The notes: generated by a model not told the origin, from the sequence alone. 64,000 bases of DNA from Biscogniauxia marginata (GCA_022695795.1 MU404072.1:311864-375863), one strand, 5' to 3'; shown: positions 35,553 through 46,712, numbered from the stretch's first letter. Translations and numbers: made by a program.

Positions 35553-36726
35553 CACTTGGAAGCGATGTGAGTGATGTTTACCGTTGCGCGTTCCGTGTCC
35601 CGTGTCCCGTGTGTTGTAGCAGCGACGACGACAACAACAGCACAGCACGAAAAGGCAAAAGGTCGGTCAGGACAAGAGTCCATTCTTGTCTTTGTACGTA
35701 ACGTAATGAAATTTAATCATGCTTAGGCATTGATGGATACCCCCTGGCAATATCCGTCGCCTAATACGTGCGTAGGGAGAGGAAAGCATGTCGAGTGGGA
35801 GATGACGGGATGGTTGGATGGTTGGATGGTTGGACTTGTTCCCGCAGTAAAAAGACGACATGACGGCGTCTGGCGTCATGCTTTTATGCCAAGCTTCCAT
35901 CGGACTGGGTCCCGTAGAAAGCTTGTTCCTCCACCTAATCTTCCATTCTGCCCCAGTTTAAGTTCCTGGCACTTGTTAGGTAATCTCGCTTGGCGCTAGG
36001 TCCGTCGAGGTCCTTAGGTACCTACTTGGAGCAATACGTCCGCGTGTAAGTCGTTGTTACATATTAATTCCTGCCCTGGATCGCTATAAGCAATAGGTAT
36101 AAAACCAGATCTCACCAGTGTCATAATATCCGATGTATCATTGGTTCCTAATCCTTGGCGATCGCATTTCATGTTACGCCCCGCATATTATATGTGCATT
36201 AGAATTGTTAGATTTGATAACCACTGTAGCCACAAAGCCTTCCACTAGATCACAGCTCGTTCGCTCACCAATAACACTGCCCGTTCACCTGGAGAGCCGA
36301 AACATTGCCTGTGGATGGTGTGGAAGGGAGGGGTCGGCGTATTCCTCGGCTTTCCGAAAAGGCTGGTGAGATAACTCCGTACAATGTAGCGCCTAGATTG
36401 GTTCCAAGCCCCTCGAGGTGACGTTGCGGCCTTGATAAATATCGTTAGTACAATTATCCTATTTTGCAGCGGCGGTGTGGCTGGAGAGCTGACAAGGTGA
36501 TAAACTTACCTAGGCAGAGCCGAAGCAGGGGTCTGCAAAGCGGATGCTGCTGCTATTGACGTGAGGCTCCGCGTCGTTTCTCTCACACACTCTCTCTCGC
36601 TCGCTCCTTCGCTATATCTCATCCTGGAAAAGGACTAACGATGTGAACAGCGCCCAATAAATGGGATTCTCTTAATTAGTAATTTTTAGAAGACATCTCA
36701 TTAGTCTCGGTGGAAAGGTAGCTTGA
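35553..36726. other. Intergenic region between divergent genes
   Basis: It separates the phosphatase (minus) from the NLR-like gene (plus), so it holds two promoters. An 8-bp GGATGGTT tandem repeat is at 35809-35834. No open frame looks coding. It marks the left border of the proposed amyloid-signalling cluster. Confidence 0.5.
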
Positions 36727-37787
36727 ATGGGCGTCTTTGAACTCACCGAGATGGCCGTCAATTCCCAGAATACCCACCAAGTTAAGGGGAACATTGCTAT
36801 GGATCAGGCGCAGCAGATTAACATCAACCTAGCCTGTCCCCAGACAATGAACGGAAGGATGGTGCAGGACATTATTTTCACTTACTGCGGAAGAACGAGT
36901 GAATACGAGCAGTTGGGCCCTGAGAGTTTGTAGAACACGACTGGGGATGTTATAGAGTTACAAGATTGCTAATTCGTAGGACAGGAAAAAAGTTTCTCTC
37001 CAGTTTAGTTACCCCTGATCTGCTAGCCTCACAGGCCCATGGTGGCTTCTTACCATTACATGAATCCCTTCTAAAAGAATGTTTCCACGAACTTCATGCG
37101 TATAGGCGCGAGGCAAATACGGACATCGAGGATATCCGGAAAGATCAATATTCGGCCTTTGATTCACTAGATGATGATCATGTGGGGATCCTGGATCGCT
37201 GGTTGAGAACAGACGCTGGCTCCGATTTTTTATTATTAGAAGGATATGAAAACATGCCCGATTTGCCGTGCAGCACGAATCTTCTGTTGGAAACACTACA
37301 TTGCTTCCAAAAGGCTTTGATTAATCCAGGCACGCGAAATGAGATTTCTTTCGTATACCACTTATGTGGTACCGGTGGAACCCTCGATATTCTAATGCAG
37401 GACCTCCTTATCCAACTCCTCGAATCACACCAGGATGAATTCCATAATTCCGATACCAATCATTCAGATTACCTCACAATAGAGCAATTTCGCAAGGTGG
37501 CCAACTCTCAGGAGCTTTGGAGAATGTTTATGCGGTGTATCAACCGAGCTGGGATACGAAAGCTCATGATTATGCTCGACCATATTGAATACTATTCGGA
37601 AACTCATAACCAGATCCAACCATACAATCTGATTGAGGAACTGGATTCCCTCATCCAAGAACTCAGGGGCAGAGTCACTGTGAAAGTGATGGTCACCAGC
37701 AATTGCCCCAAGATAAGGTCGAATTTTGACGGAATCGGTGCTTGTAATCTTTGGCTACCTCATCCGTATCACCGTATGAAAGGTTAA
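36727..37787 (+). CDS. NLR/STAND-like protein, truncated, with N-terminal amyloid (r0-like) motif
   Basis: Model: exons 36727-36898 and 36985-37787, 324 residues, intron of 86 nt (GTGAAT...ACAG, GCTAAT branch site). A weaker alternative intron is 36912-36979. Residues 19-36 hold VKGNIAMDQAQQININLA, matching the motif N-x-[AV]-x3-[SA]-x-Q-x-N found in two downstream genes. After it comes a region resembling the pre-NACHT and P-loop part of fungal NLRs: LKECFHELHAYRREANTDIE, then a position where Walker A is expected (LLLEGYENMPDLPCSTN, residues about 139-155) that has no GxxxxGK[ST], and a Walker B-like LMIMLDHIEYY near 250-260. No WD, ANK or TPR repeats follow; the frame stops where the NTPase domain would continue. 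A further 30-codon open run in another frame (37819-37908) may be decayed C-terminal sequence. I infer a degenerate receptor able to template its partners but not to hydrolyse ATP normally. Family call is tentative. Confidence 0.5.
36781..36834 (+). other. r0-like amyloid motif of the NLR-like gene
   Basis: Encodes VKGNIAMDQAQQININLA. Key positions N22, A24, A28, Q30, N32 line up with all four copies in the HeLo-like effector and the small Q/N/G-rich protein. Its place at the N-terminus of a STAND-type protein is that of r0 in NWD2. Confidence 0.55.
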
Positions 37788-38125
37788 GAAGCAAAGGAAT
37801 CATTGTGAGAAATTTTAGAAGGAGCTAGTGGGAAGGCGAGATAGCTGGCTACCAGTACCGGAATGGCAACACACCCCTGACCCAGTCTACCTGTCAATCG
37901 AGGTATAGAAGTAATCCCGAGGAATCTGTGTCGTATAATACCATCGAGTCCCATGTAAAGAACGACGAGATATGAACAGGGCTAAACGAGGTTACTACCG
38001 ACAACATTGTATATAATTTGGTTCCAAGGTCCAAAGAAAAGACTTGTTGCCTAGATACTCAAATACGACACCCATAGATAAGAAATTGATCATATAATCA
38101 TCAAGTTAGCCATTCCAAATTCTTC
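37788..38125. other. Short region between convergent genes
   Basis: It holds the 3' ends of the NLR-like gene and the AAA+ gene. One open run (37819-37908, ending ...VPEWQHTPDPVYLSIEV) is in a different frame from the NLR-like gene and may be its decayed tail. Confidence 0.4.
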
Positions 38126-40745
38126 TCACCTGCTCTGTGCAAACCCTTGAGTGAGGTGCAACCCTCTGTTACGGTTCAGCTGAGCAGGAGGTTGGGACAT
38201 AAAGTCTCTGAACCCTTTATAAAGCCTAAGAATTTCCTTGATGTGATGTGTTCTCAAGTTATCTAAAATTATATGTCAGCAATTACTATCAGAAATATGT
38301 GTCTTTAATCACAGTGAGATTATGAAAATCTTGTGTCAGGGGCCCAGTACTTAGCCTCCTAGTTTAGGGCATCCCTAGACAGCGTTGCAACCATAATTGG
38401 GTGTAAATGCTGTTGCCACTAAGAGGACTCGGAGGCCCTTACATGAAAGAACGTGATAAAGGGAAATGACTGACATGAAAGGAATACTGTATTTACTTAC
38501 TCTCGTGGTTATGAACAAGGGCTAATGCTGCGCTTATGCAGTTCCTAATCTGCCGTCCATTCATGCTTGTGTACATCCCTTGATCTAGGCTCTCGAGATC
38601 GTCCCTGATGAACAATTCGAGATCTTGCTTCCCGACCGGGGTCAGATTCTCAAGACGCTGAATCAAATTGGTCCAGATTATCTTTTGAACGTTGAAGTCG
38701 AATTGGGGTAGTTCTAGCATAATGTGGATGCGCGAGTCGATGCCCCGGTCAAATTTGGCAATGTGGGTGGTGGTCATAAAGAGTAAAGCTTCTGAATAGT
38801 CTAGGTGGTGGAGGAAGATGGAGACAGCGATATTGCGTTTCAAGCTGAACTGATCACGGTTTTGCAAGAAGATGTCAGCATCATCAAGCAATAGAATTGC
38901 TCTCCAATTCGTAGCTCGGAGTAGAGCTGTACGAAGTTGCTGTTCGAGGATGTCGAGGTCGGCACGCAAATCGGTACATGTTACCGTGTATAGAGGAACC
39001 CCGTACTTCTCTGCTAGACATTCTACGCGCAATTAGGCAACTTTATAATCCAAGTTGGGAACAATATCTTCCACGGTAAATATATCGTGGCTTTAAAAGG
39101 GTGGGACTGTACAGGAGACATACCTGCTGTTAAAGTTTTCCCCGTTCCAGGACCACCATGCAAGAGAATATTGAGACCGTTTCCTTTTCCTTTGATGAAG
39201 TCAATATTGGTAGTGCCAGATCTATTTTTCAGATGTGCGAGCAACGTAGATTCGAGGAGTTTCTTGTGGTCTGAGTCCATCCATAACTGCTTAAGGGCGT
39301 CGTCACCCCCTTCCTGGGCTTGAACCTTGGTCAAATCTTGTGGTAGCACCATCTTCCAAGATTTATGTTTCATGGAGAAAGCCCATACTCTGGATGGACA
39401 GAAAAGCAGCGAATCTTTACTGTCGTTGCTGCCCCTTTCAGGTCGCTCATCCACCAGGACCCTTCTTGCACACACATCGGGATCGTGTGAAATCCTACTA
39501 GGATAAGAATTGAGATTGATAACTTCTCCAATACATGCGGCGCATGAGTTATCGGTCCCAAGATTAGTATAAGCTTGGTCTTGTTCATGCTTGCTGTCGG
39601 TCACATAGTCAACAATGACTTTCACTCGATCCTAACTGCTCAGTCAGCAAATAGATGAGAACCATTTTCACCAGAGTACATTACATTCTGCTGTGTTCGT
39701 GGCCATGCATCCCCGTGGTATTCATAATAGAAGACGTCGCCATTGTAGTTCCAGTACATGTCCCCACGTTTGAGCAATTTCTCGCGAAAACCATTGTGAT
39801 GATCGAAGAACCATTCGGGAACCACCTCTAGGCTCCCGATTGTCCTTGTTGAGGAATACGAAGGTACTTGGAGCACTTCGAGTTGCGGAACTAGCCGTCT
39901 TCCCGTTTTATCAAAGTCGAGAAAGTAGCAGTAAATGAGCATCGTATCTGAATGTACACTGACCTCGACTCTCTGAACCTTGTAGGCTCGCCATCCTCCG
40001 TCATCCTTTCTGAGTACGGTGGTTCCCGGTGGGTAAATCACCCAGAGGTCGTCAAAAGCAATCTCATTACAATCTTTCGTCTTGATCTCGTCAAGCTTCT
40101 CCCAGATATGAGGATGCTCGTCCTTCAAGAATTCTAGTAAAGTCTTGATGTGTGCAGCAGTACGCTCTTCATTACTTTTATGTACTGCCTGCGACAACTT
40201 CTCTCTATTATAGAATATCAATTTGTAGGGTTCATCGATGCTTGTTGTCGGGGAAAAAGGGGCATCTTTCCGATAGACATTTGAGTAGCCAATCGTAGCT
40301 CCATTCAGAGCATCAATCAACTTCGGACAAACTATTCTTAAAGCAGACTTCTCCCGAATGAATTGCCTCTCGAATATGAGCTCCTCGGTCTCTTGGTTTC
40401 GAACTTTTAGAGGCATGAGCGTCTTAGACAAAGGATACCGATGCTGTACGTGAATAAAATAGGTTATATTTTCAGTTTAAGCACATGTATTATCAAAAGG
40501 AGGACTCGAAAAGGACAAAGGAGGCCTACCTGACATGTTTGCTCACACGTTGATGGAGATGTGACGGTCTCCACAGTCGTGCTTTCATCGTGAGCATGGA
40601 AAGATGGATTTTTGGTGCCTATGTCTGACCCATATCCTGTCCCCGTTGACATTGGTGACATTACATTCCTGCTTCTAGGTCGAGGGATTGGCAGACTTGG
40701 AGCATGACTCGTGCCGGCGCCTGGCTTTGCTTGGGTCTGTCCCAT
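38126..40745 (-). CDS. AAA+ ATPase with N-terminal DUF7025-like domain
   Basis: Five exons (40745-40530, 40443-39685, 39631-39124, 39022-38501, 38262-38126) give 713 residues; the 53-nt second intron removes a stop and restores WPRTQQN-DRVKVIVDY. Layout: a Ser/Pro-rich N-terminus (residues 1-72); a domain of about 250 residues of the type that precedes AAA modules in many fungal proteins (DDLWVIYPPGTTVLRK, VEVVPEWFFDHH-like stretch, GDMYWNYNGDVFYYEYHGDAW); then the ATPase with Walker A GGPGTGKTLTA (split by intron 3), Walker B AILLLDDADIFLQ, MTTTHIAKFDRGIDSRIHIML with the Arg finger region, and a helical lid ending in exon 5 (NLRTHHIKEILRLYKGFRDF). Both Walker motifs are intact, so it should be active. 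The cellular role is unknown. It sits inside the amyloid-motif cluster but carries no copy of the motif. Confidence 0.85.
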
Positions 40746-43311
40746 ACTGCTACATATGTTTGCCGTATACTGAATTACCAATAGTAATGAATAAGAAGGG
40801 AAAAAATAAGTGGGAAATAACTTGCCAAGCTATTTATAACGAGAACACCCTTGACTGGGCGGCAGTGTCATGTAGCAAATCTACCTAGCTACCCAAAAAT
40901 TGCCTTCATCCACCACTATGAAATCCAGGTCCCCCCCACCAGAATGATAAGCACAATACTTCATACAGTCAATAGGGGGCGGAACACTACCCATGAAGAG
41001 CATATATTGCAACCACAGATACATCGTGAACCAGTTATAACTCTCCTTGACCCTACATGTCAGAAGCATCCACTGGGGGTCATCAGGAAATACTTAGAAG
41101 CGGTGAGGACACAGGTACAACAGCGACAGGAAACAAAGTGACTTGTTGTATATGAAATAACCGCTTTGGAGGCACCTTAAGTTCTAGCCCTTCGGACAAC
41201 AGCTATGTTGTTACCTTGTCCTAAGACTCGCATCGTGATACTACCCAGGATTATGACATCCAGAATGTGATAGCGAAGCCTACATGACATTAGCTCGGCA
41301 TCTCAGAGAGGAGCCATATCCAATAAGACCCTCCCTTGGGTATCATGGCTCCCACACTGCTACGTGTAAACATACGTCTTGCCGATACAGCTGCAAGTTG
41401 ACTTGTCTCTGCAGCCACTAACATCCATGATCGAAGGAAAAGCACACAGATTCACCCGTTACGTGTCAGCTCGAGGCATATTTCTTGTCCGTATTTTGCA
41501 ATACTACGGAAGTTCGCCGCTTTAGAACGCATGTCTCAACATATTCTATATATGCCTGCATGCCGTCTGGAGAAGGCTCATCGAATCAAGTGATGTGGCG
41601 TCACCGCCGTATATAGAGCAGAAGAGGGGAAATATGAGCATTATGAGATGGTAGGCTATCGATTTCGATAGGCTTCGTCGCCCTAGCCTGACAAGATAGG
41701 CATTAGGAACACGACTGGTTGGAGATGGACCTGCCATTTTGGTTTGGGGCGGGTTAGACATTAGAAGCCATATATATTATACGGCCGTTGAAAAATACTG
41801 CGAATGCCCTATGGTATTTCCAACTGAAGGCTTTTACAGGTGTACCGAGGTAGCTTTTGAGCTAATAAACCCGGGTTTGGCAGTACACCACCATGGAATC
41901 GAGGTGATACGCCAAAGACTGAACGAGAATGAAGTTCCCTGGGAAGGTGCAGAAGCTAATCCTAGCACTATTAATAAAATTAAAGCAGCATGCAAAACTT
42001 CTAGTAAGCCATACAACAACGATAGGGTGGCAGGGACTAAGTCGGATATCGTAAGATGCAGATATCTCGTGCTTCGTGGCATGGGTTAAGCTATCACTTT
42101 CGACTTCCGTTCAATACTACTACATGTAATCAGGAGCCTTGTCCCTTAAGGTGATCTCCTATAGAGGCCTCAGAGGTTTCCGGCGCTGGAGACTTATGGA
42201 GGCGAGAGATCGGAGTTGGACAAGGATGATCTGAAGAACAAGGTACTACTATTAATATGCAAAGGGGCACTTGTCGGTGCCTCACTAGTTCCCGCTCTTC
42301 GTACAGTGGCCAAATTATTGCCTAAATTAATGATACCTTGTGAAATCTAGGTAGCGGATTGGTCTGTGTACAACCCCTTCATTGCCAGTTTCGACTAGGT
42401 ACCCTAAAGGTAAAGACCACTGCGTGATGTTTTTACTATTACCCATGATGATGATAAGTCGACGAATTTGGTAACATCCAATGGAATCTTTCATGTAGCA
42501 GTACACTATCTTGGTCCGTAATAATTTGATCAAGAAACTATGATGTTCAAATGGCTTACCACCCAAATCAGTAGTCATCAAACGTATATTCCAACGTATA
42601 AAATGTCTTTTCTATACGAGAAGAACTGCGCCTGACCTTCTGAACGTAACCAATAGGACCCTACCATATTTCTGAAGGATACCTTACTCTATTTGTCCGT
42701 CGTGATTCGCTCAGAACTTTTATAACACCAGGTTTAGCCCGTCTATGATTTGCTTCAATGCAGCCGTTCTACCCACTAGGAACAGAGCCGTTAAAACGAA
42801 TGGACGTGTGGCTAGATTACTTTTCATCTGCCTGATGGTCGAATTCCCAGTCTACTCTGAGTATTACAATGGCAGTAGAAACCACCCCTCTTTAAAAAAT
42901 GGTATTACATTAGGTAGATATATAGGTAATAAAAAGAAGTTGGTCACACCGCGTGTCTTTTTCGTATTTAATGGTATTTGGTGACTTCTATTCAAAGTAT
43001 ACGAGTATTACGTTATACGAGAACTCAGCCTCATGGCAAACAAAAGAAATGGAAAAAGAAAATTGAGAGAATTTTTGGAACATTGACAAACTACTCCTTG
43101 GGAGCTTCCCCTATTTTTGGACTGCTACAGCTATTGCCCCAGCCTACTGTTTCTGCTTTAACATAAGGCATTTTTATAACTCTGCCTCTCGGCATATATT
43201 TAGATTTCCGCCAAGCACATTTTTGATTATTCGCTATTCTATATTGAATATAAAACCTCAATACTCAATTTCGCGGCCCGCTGAAGTTCATTGCCTATAG
43301 TATAGCGTATC
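40746..43311. other. Intergenic region inside the proposed cluster
   Basis: Moderately AT-rich, with no domain recognisable on either strand. One unplaced open frame (41811-42089) is listed separately. It separates the divergent AAA+ gene and HeLo-like gene and probably contains both promoters. Confidence 0.45.
41811..42089 (+). CDS. Hypothetical small protein (doubtful)
   Basis: A 92-codon frame from the first ATG (MVFPTEGFYRCTEVAFELIN...) ending RYLVLRGMG. I do not recognise it. It is open upstream to 41739 without an ATG, so it may be an internal exon or a relic. No amyloid motif, signal peptide or membrane segment is visible. It is kept only because it lies within the cluster and reads more like coding DNA than its surroundings. 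Confidence 0.2.
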   Translation: MVFPTEGFYRCTEVAFELINPGLAVHHHGIEVIRQRLNENEVPWEGAEANPSTINKIKAACKTSSKPYNNDRVAGTKSDIVRCRYLVLRGMG

Positions 43312-44263
43312 ATGGCGAGTATCTCACTCCTTTAACTTAAAATATGTATGCTAACAGTTTGGGGGACGTTAGGATGTACTGAGCGTCGCCGCAGGCATCG
43401 GACAGCTGCTCGGACAGATCAATAGCCTATATCAACAGATCGACGCCGCACGACATGCCGTTAAAACAGCGCCTGAAGTTTTCGCGAACACAAAGGCACA
43501 ATTGGATAATATATCCGACATCTTGAAGGATATTGAACACGAGAAGAACTTTGATACTCCGGCGATTAAGGCCCAGCTCAACCTCCTTACAACTATCATG
43601 AATGAGGCCAGTGGTATACTACACTCTATGAATATGCTACAAGGCAGAAATCGGCTCCTACAGGGTCTGCATGCCTTGATCCACGGACAAAGAGACGAGA
43701 TGAAGCTAGTCAATATTCTCACCCGGCTTGAGAGGGCCAAGGGTGCACTGTTACTACAGATAAATGTCACCCACGTAGGGCTGACAGGATGCCTAGCAGA
43801 AGAGGTGAAGAAAATCGTTCAGAGTAATGAGGCTCTAGCGTCAAGAGAGATTGATCGGCCTGAGATCACACATGATCCAATTCGCGAAGGTAACGAGACA
43901 ACACATTCAAACGAGGGAGCTGAGATCGCGGCTCGGGGGGGGAATAAGCGATCAAAGATATCAAGACATGCACGTTTCAGGAGCAACAGACCAATGGAAA
44001 CCCCAGACCAACTTAAAGGACGAGCCAAAACTATCGTCTTGTCGAGAAATAAGAAGCCAGAGGTCGTACACGAGTTGGTCATCGAGGAGAACAAGGCGAT
44101 CAATAACTCAAATCAAGTTAATGGCATTTTGGGGATGGAAGGCTCTGGTGTGTCGACTACGGCGAAGGTCTTAGGGAACCGGGCGATTGGGATGAGCAGG
44201 CAGCAGAACCTCATTCTGGATTCCTCGAATGCCCTGCAAGTGATCCGGAGCCTCTGTACCTAA
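43312..44263 (+). CDS. HeLo-like cell-death effector candidate with two C-terminal amyloid repeats
   Basis: The main exon is 43373-44263. The first 100-150 residues (VLSVAAGIGQLLGQINSLYQ, then APEVFANTKAQL, LTRLERAKGALLLQINVTHV, GLTG) are helical and match the pattern of N-terminal HeLo-like/SesA-type domains of fungal STAND-associated proteins. A charged linker (residues about 160-235) leads to two repeats: R1 ENKAINNSNQVNGILG with its first Asn at residue 241, and R2 GNRAIGMSRQQNLILDSS with Asn at 270. Both fit N-x-A-x3-S-x-Q-x-N and lie 29 residues apart, as in HET-s-type prion-forming domains. Family knowledge: HeLo-type domains attack membranes after amyloid templating. The start is unusual: ATG 43312 then a 54-nt intron with a GCTAAC branch site and AG at 43372. 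Only a GC-AG donor directly after ATG keeps frame; a normal GT donor at 43319 would shift it. About 297 residues if the GC-AG model holds. Confidence 0.6.
44084..44257 (+). other. R1-R2 amyloid repeat pair of the HeLo-like effector
   Basis: Two motif copies with conserved Asn, Ala, Ser, Gln, Asn spaced identically, 29 residues apart. R2 aligns without gaps to R2 of the small protein at 46173 with about 10 identities in 31 positions, including AK, N, A, Q, N, LD and N. Confidence 0.6.
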
Positions 44264-46172
44264 GGTTTTGGTTGCATACTTCAGCTCGTTACGACGCCAA
44301 TAAAGATAGACCCTTTTCAATGACAGCCCGGTCTCGCCGAGATAGCTGAACATTGCTTAACATACGCAGCCTACGGTCGCAGATCACATCCGTATAGAGC
44401 ACAAATGTTTCCGATGATAAAGTATCTGTATACATTATGAGGCTTACGAGAGCGGGGGGGTATGCAATAGATCACAGCCTACTTGGCTTACACTTTCAAT
44501 CAGGACTCATCTACTTCGCTGGTTCACCCCTCACCGAGAAACAAGGCAGACTGTTCTACATATTTGCCCACTTTTCTTTTTCTTTTTTCGTTTTCTTATT
44601 CATTGATAATGTGACGCCAGGGATTTGATTGGATGCATGTCTAGCCTACCGGATAAGCGCCATGTTATACAACTCAATATATTCATGATGATGAGTAGGT
44701 AGCGATCATATCCAACCATGACGAAAATAATATCAAGTGTAAACTAGGCTGCCGGCAAGTAGCCAGCAGCAGCTACTAATGCTACATTAGCTGTATTCAA
44801 CATACGTACTTGTATATCATCGCCGCAGTTCGCTATTCATTTATATCTATGAATGTACAGCATATAAACAAATCCTTATGTCTTCAGGATTGTATTTAAT
44901 AGATAGCGACTATTATTACTGTTTGACAGGGGGTTGTTATTAAGTTATTATGAAGCCACATCACTGACTCCTTACACGGAGAAAATTGCACATGTTTAGA
45001 TATGCGGGTGTTGGTGACAGCGTCAGCATCAGGGATTATCTGAAGGTTTTACACTGCCCCCTCGTTTACGTTATGCTATACGCCTCTTCTTTACCGAACT
45101 GGCCGACCAGTAGACATGACCAATAGTTTTTGTATGCGTAAATGCCTCACTGTTTGTATCACCGTGCCCTGGATAATTGATTGAGACATATGATGGACTG
45201 TTTTCTCTGTATCTTGTGCATTATATAATGAGATAACTTCTGATAGGATCTTAGTCCGGGTATACGTAAGTTACAAATAGTATTCTAACGGACAGGCGGC
45301 CATGTATTACGTAGTGTTGCAATGCAGATTGTAAAGTTGGATGAGCCGCAGCCTTAATCTGACTTTTATTTTCGTATTAGTTCACATTGGGTATATTCCC
45401 GTCTCTGCACTTCTCTCGCGACATTACAGGTGCATTCATCTTCGTGGTCATCTTAATTCGGTAATTTTACCGGTGTACTATTCTTACGAGCTAACTTCTA
45501 AGACTATTTCTCTCAGAAGCGTGTAGCATATAATATCAACTCCTTAATACCTAGTCACAGCACTTTCATGACTATTAACGACTAATTAATCTACATGTTC
45601 GGCTGTGGACAGATTCGGAAAACTCATGATAACATAGCGATCGACTTGGGTATTTCCCGCAGTAATGTAGCACCTTTAAACAAAGCCTTGCGAGGCTTAC
45701 TGAAACCTTGGGTTGAGCCCTAGTAAATTAAATGTGCACTTTAGTTGCAATCTTTTCGCGCAACTCGCATAACAATCCCAACTCCCCACAGCCACCAAAA
45801 GGGTGCGATAGTCACTTAATACTACCACGATACAAGTTGAAGGATTTTTATCAGCCAATCACTACCCGTACGCTTGACGTTTGCATCACTGAACTGCAAA
45901 GTCGGGCGTTTATGCTGTAGGCAACACTCGGAAGATATCGGTTGTAAACGTGATTGACCACCAGGCTTCACAGCCTAGAACTGATGAGTCTGCTTTATAA
46001 ATTTGGCTCGTTCCTCTCTCCCTTTATGTCTTTGATGTTTTTCTGGCATACTAAACGCTGAGAAAAATGTCTTGCCCCACTGTCCAAACTTCTGGTAAGC
46101 CTCTATCACTCATGTAGGAATCCTCTCGATGGAGAACCTACATTCTATCATCTATGATCTGCACTAATCGAG
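44264..46172. other. Intergenic region inside the proposed cluster
   Basis: AT-rich compared with the coding parts; open frames are short. An ATG at 46067 followed by GTAAGC looks like a mini-exon (MSCPTVQTS), but joining it to 46173 breaks the downstream frame, so I leave it out. This is probably the promoter and leader of the small Q/N/G-rich gene. Confidence 0.45.
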
Positions 46173-46712
46173 ATGAATGGATACTTAGATGCTTCCAACA
46201 CTATGAGCTGGACCGAACAGCGCGAGCTTGTGCTTCATCGCCCTGCCAACGGACCTAGCATGACAACCATGAATGCGAACAACCCCCCTCAAACAGGAGG
46301 TTACAACTCCCAAAACTCAGGGGGATACAACCAGCATGGAGTTCCGGCTGGGCAATTCACCGCACAAGTGAAGCACGAGATCCAAATCGGTACGCACTAT
46401 CTGTTGAAATATAAAGTCTCGCTAAGCTAAGGCGCATAACACATTTCTTTCTCCTAAACCACCACTATCATTCCCTTAGTTCTTCTTACTTAGCAACTAC
46501 AAGACTACTAACATTTGAGGAAATCATGTATAGAAAAGAACGAAGTTGGTGGCATGGCGAAACAACGCAATTTCGTCGCGGCGGACAGATACCAGCATGC
46601 GGTCAACGCTAAGATTGTTTCGAACAAAGCGAGTACCTCGGCGATCCAAGCCAACGGGGTTCTAGATGCGAACAACATAGAGCTGATGATAAAAAACGGC
46701 CTTTTCAACTGA
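46173..46712 (+). CDS. Small Q/N/G-rich protein with two amyloid repeats, no effector domain
   Basis: Exons 46173-46389 and 46534-46712 (intron 144 nt, GTACGC...TATAG, ACTAAC branch site) give 131 residues. The first 55 residues have no fold I recognise, with a prion-like low-complexity run (NPPQTGGYNSQNSGGYNQHG). The C-terminal half holds R1 EKNEVGGMAKQRNFVAAD (first Asn at residue 75) and R2 SNKASTSAIQANGVLDANN (Asn at 103), 28 residues apart. Both fit the motif shared with the HeLo-like effector and the NLR-like protein. The splice junction falls right before R1, in phase, which supports the model. No signal peptide or membrane segment. I infer a partner, seed or regulator of the effector amyloid; a truncated second effector is the alternative. 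Confidence 0.6.
46534..46703 (+). other. R1-R2 amyloid repeat pair of the small protein
   Basis: Two copies of N-x-[AV]-x3-[SA]-x-Q-x-N with N75/V77/A81/Q83/N85 and N103/A105/A109/Q111/N113. The spacing is 28 residues, against 29 in the HeLo-like effector. Confidence 0.6.

Noticed and set aside
46067..46094. Mini-exon MSCPTVQTS before the small amyloid-motif gene
   Set aside because: The GTAAGC donor looks good, but joining it to the GAG acceptor at 46172 shifts the frame into an early stop.
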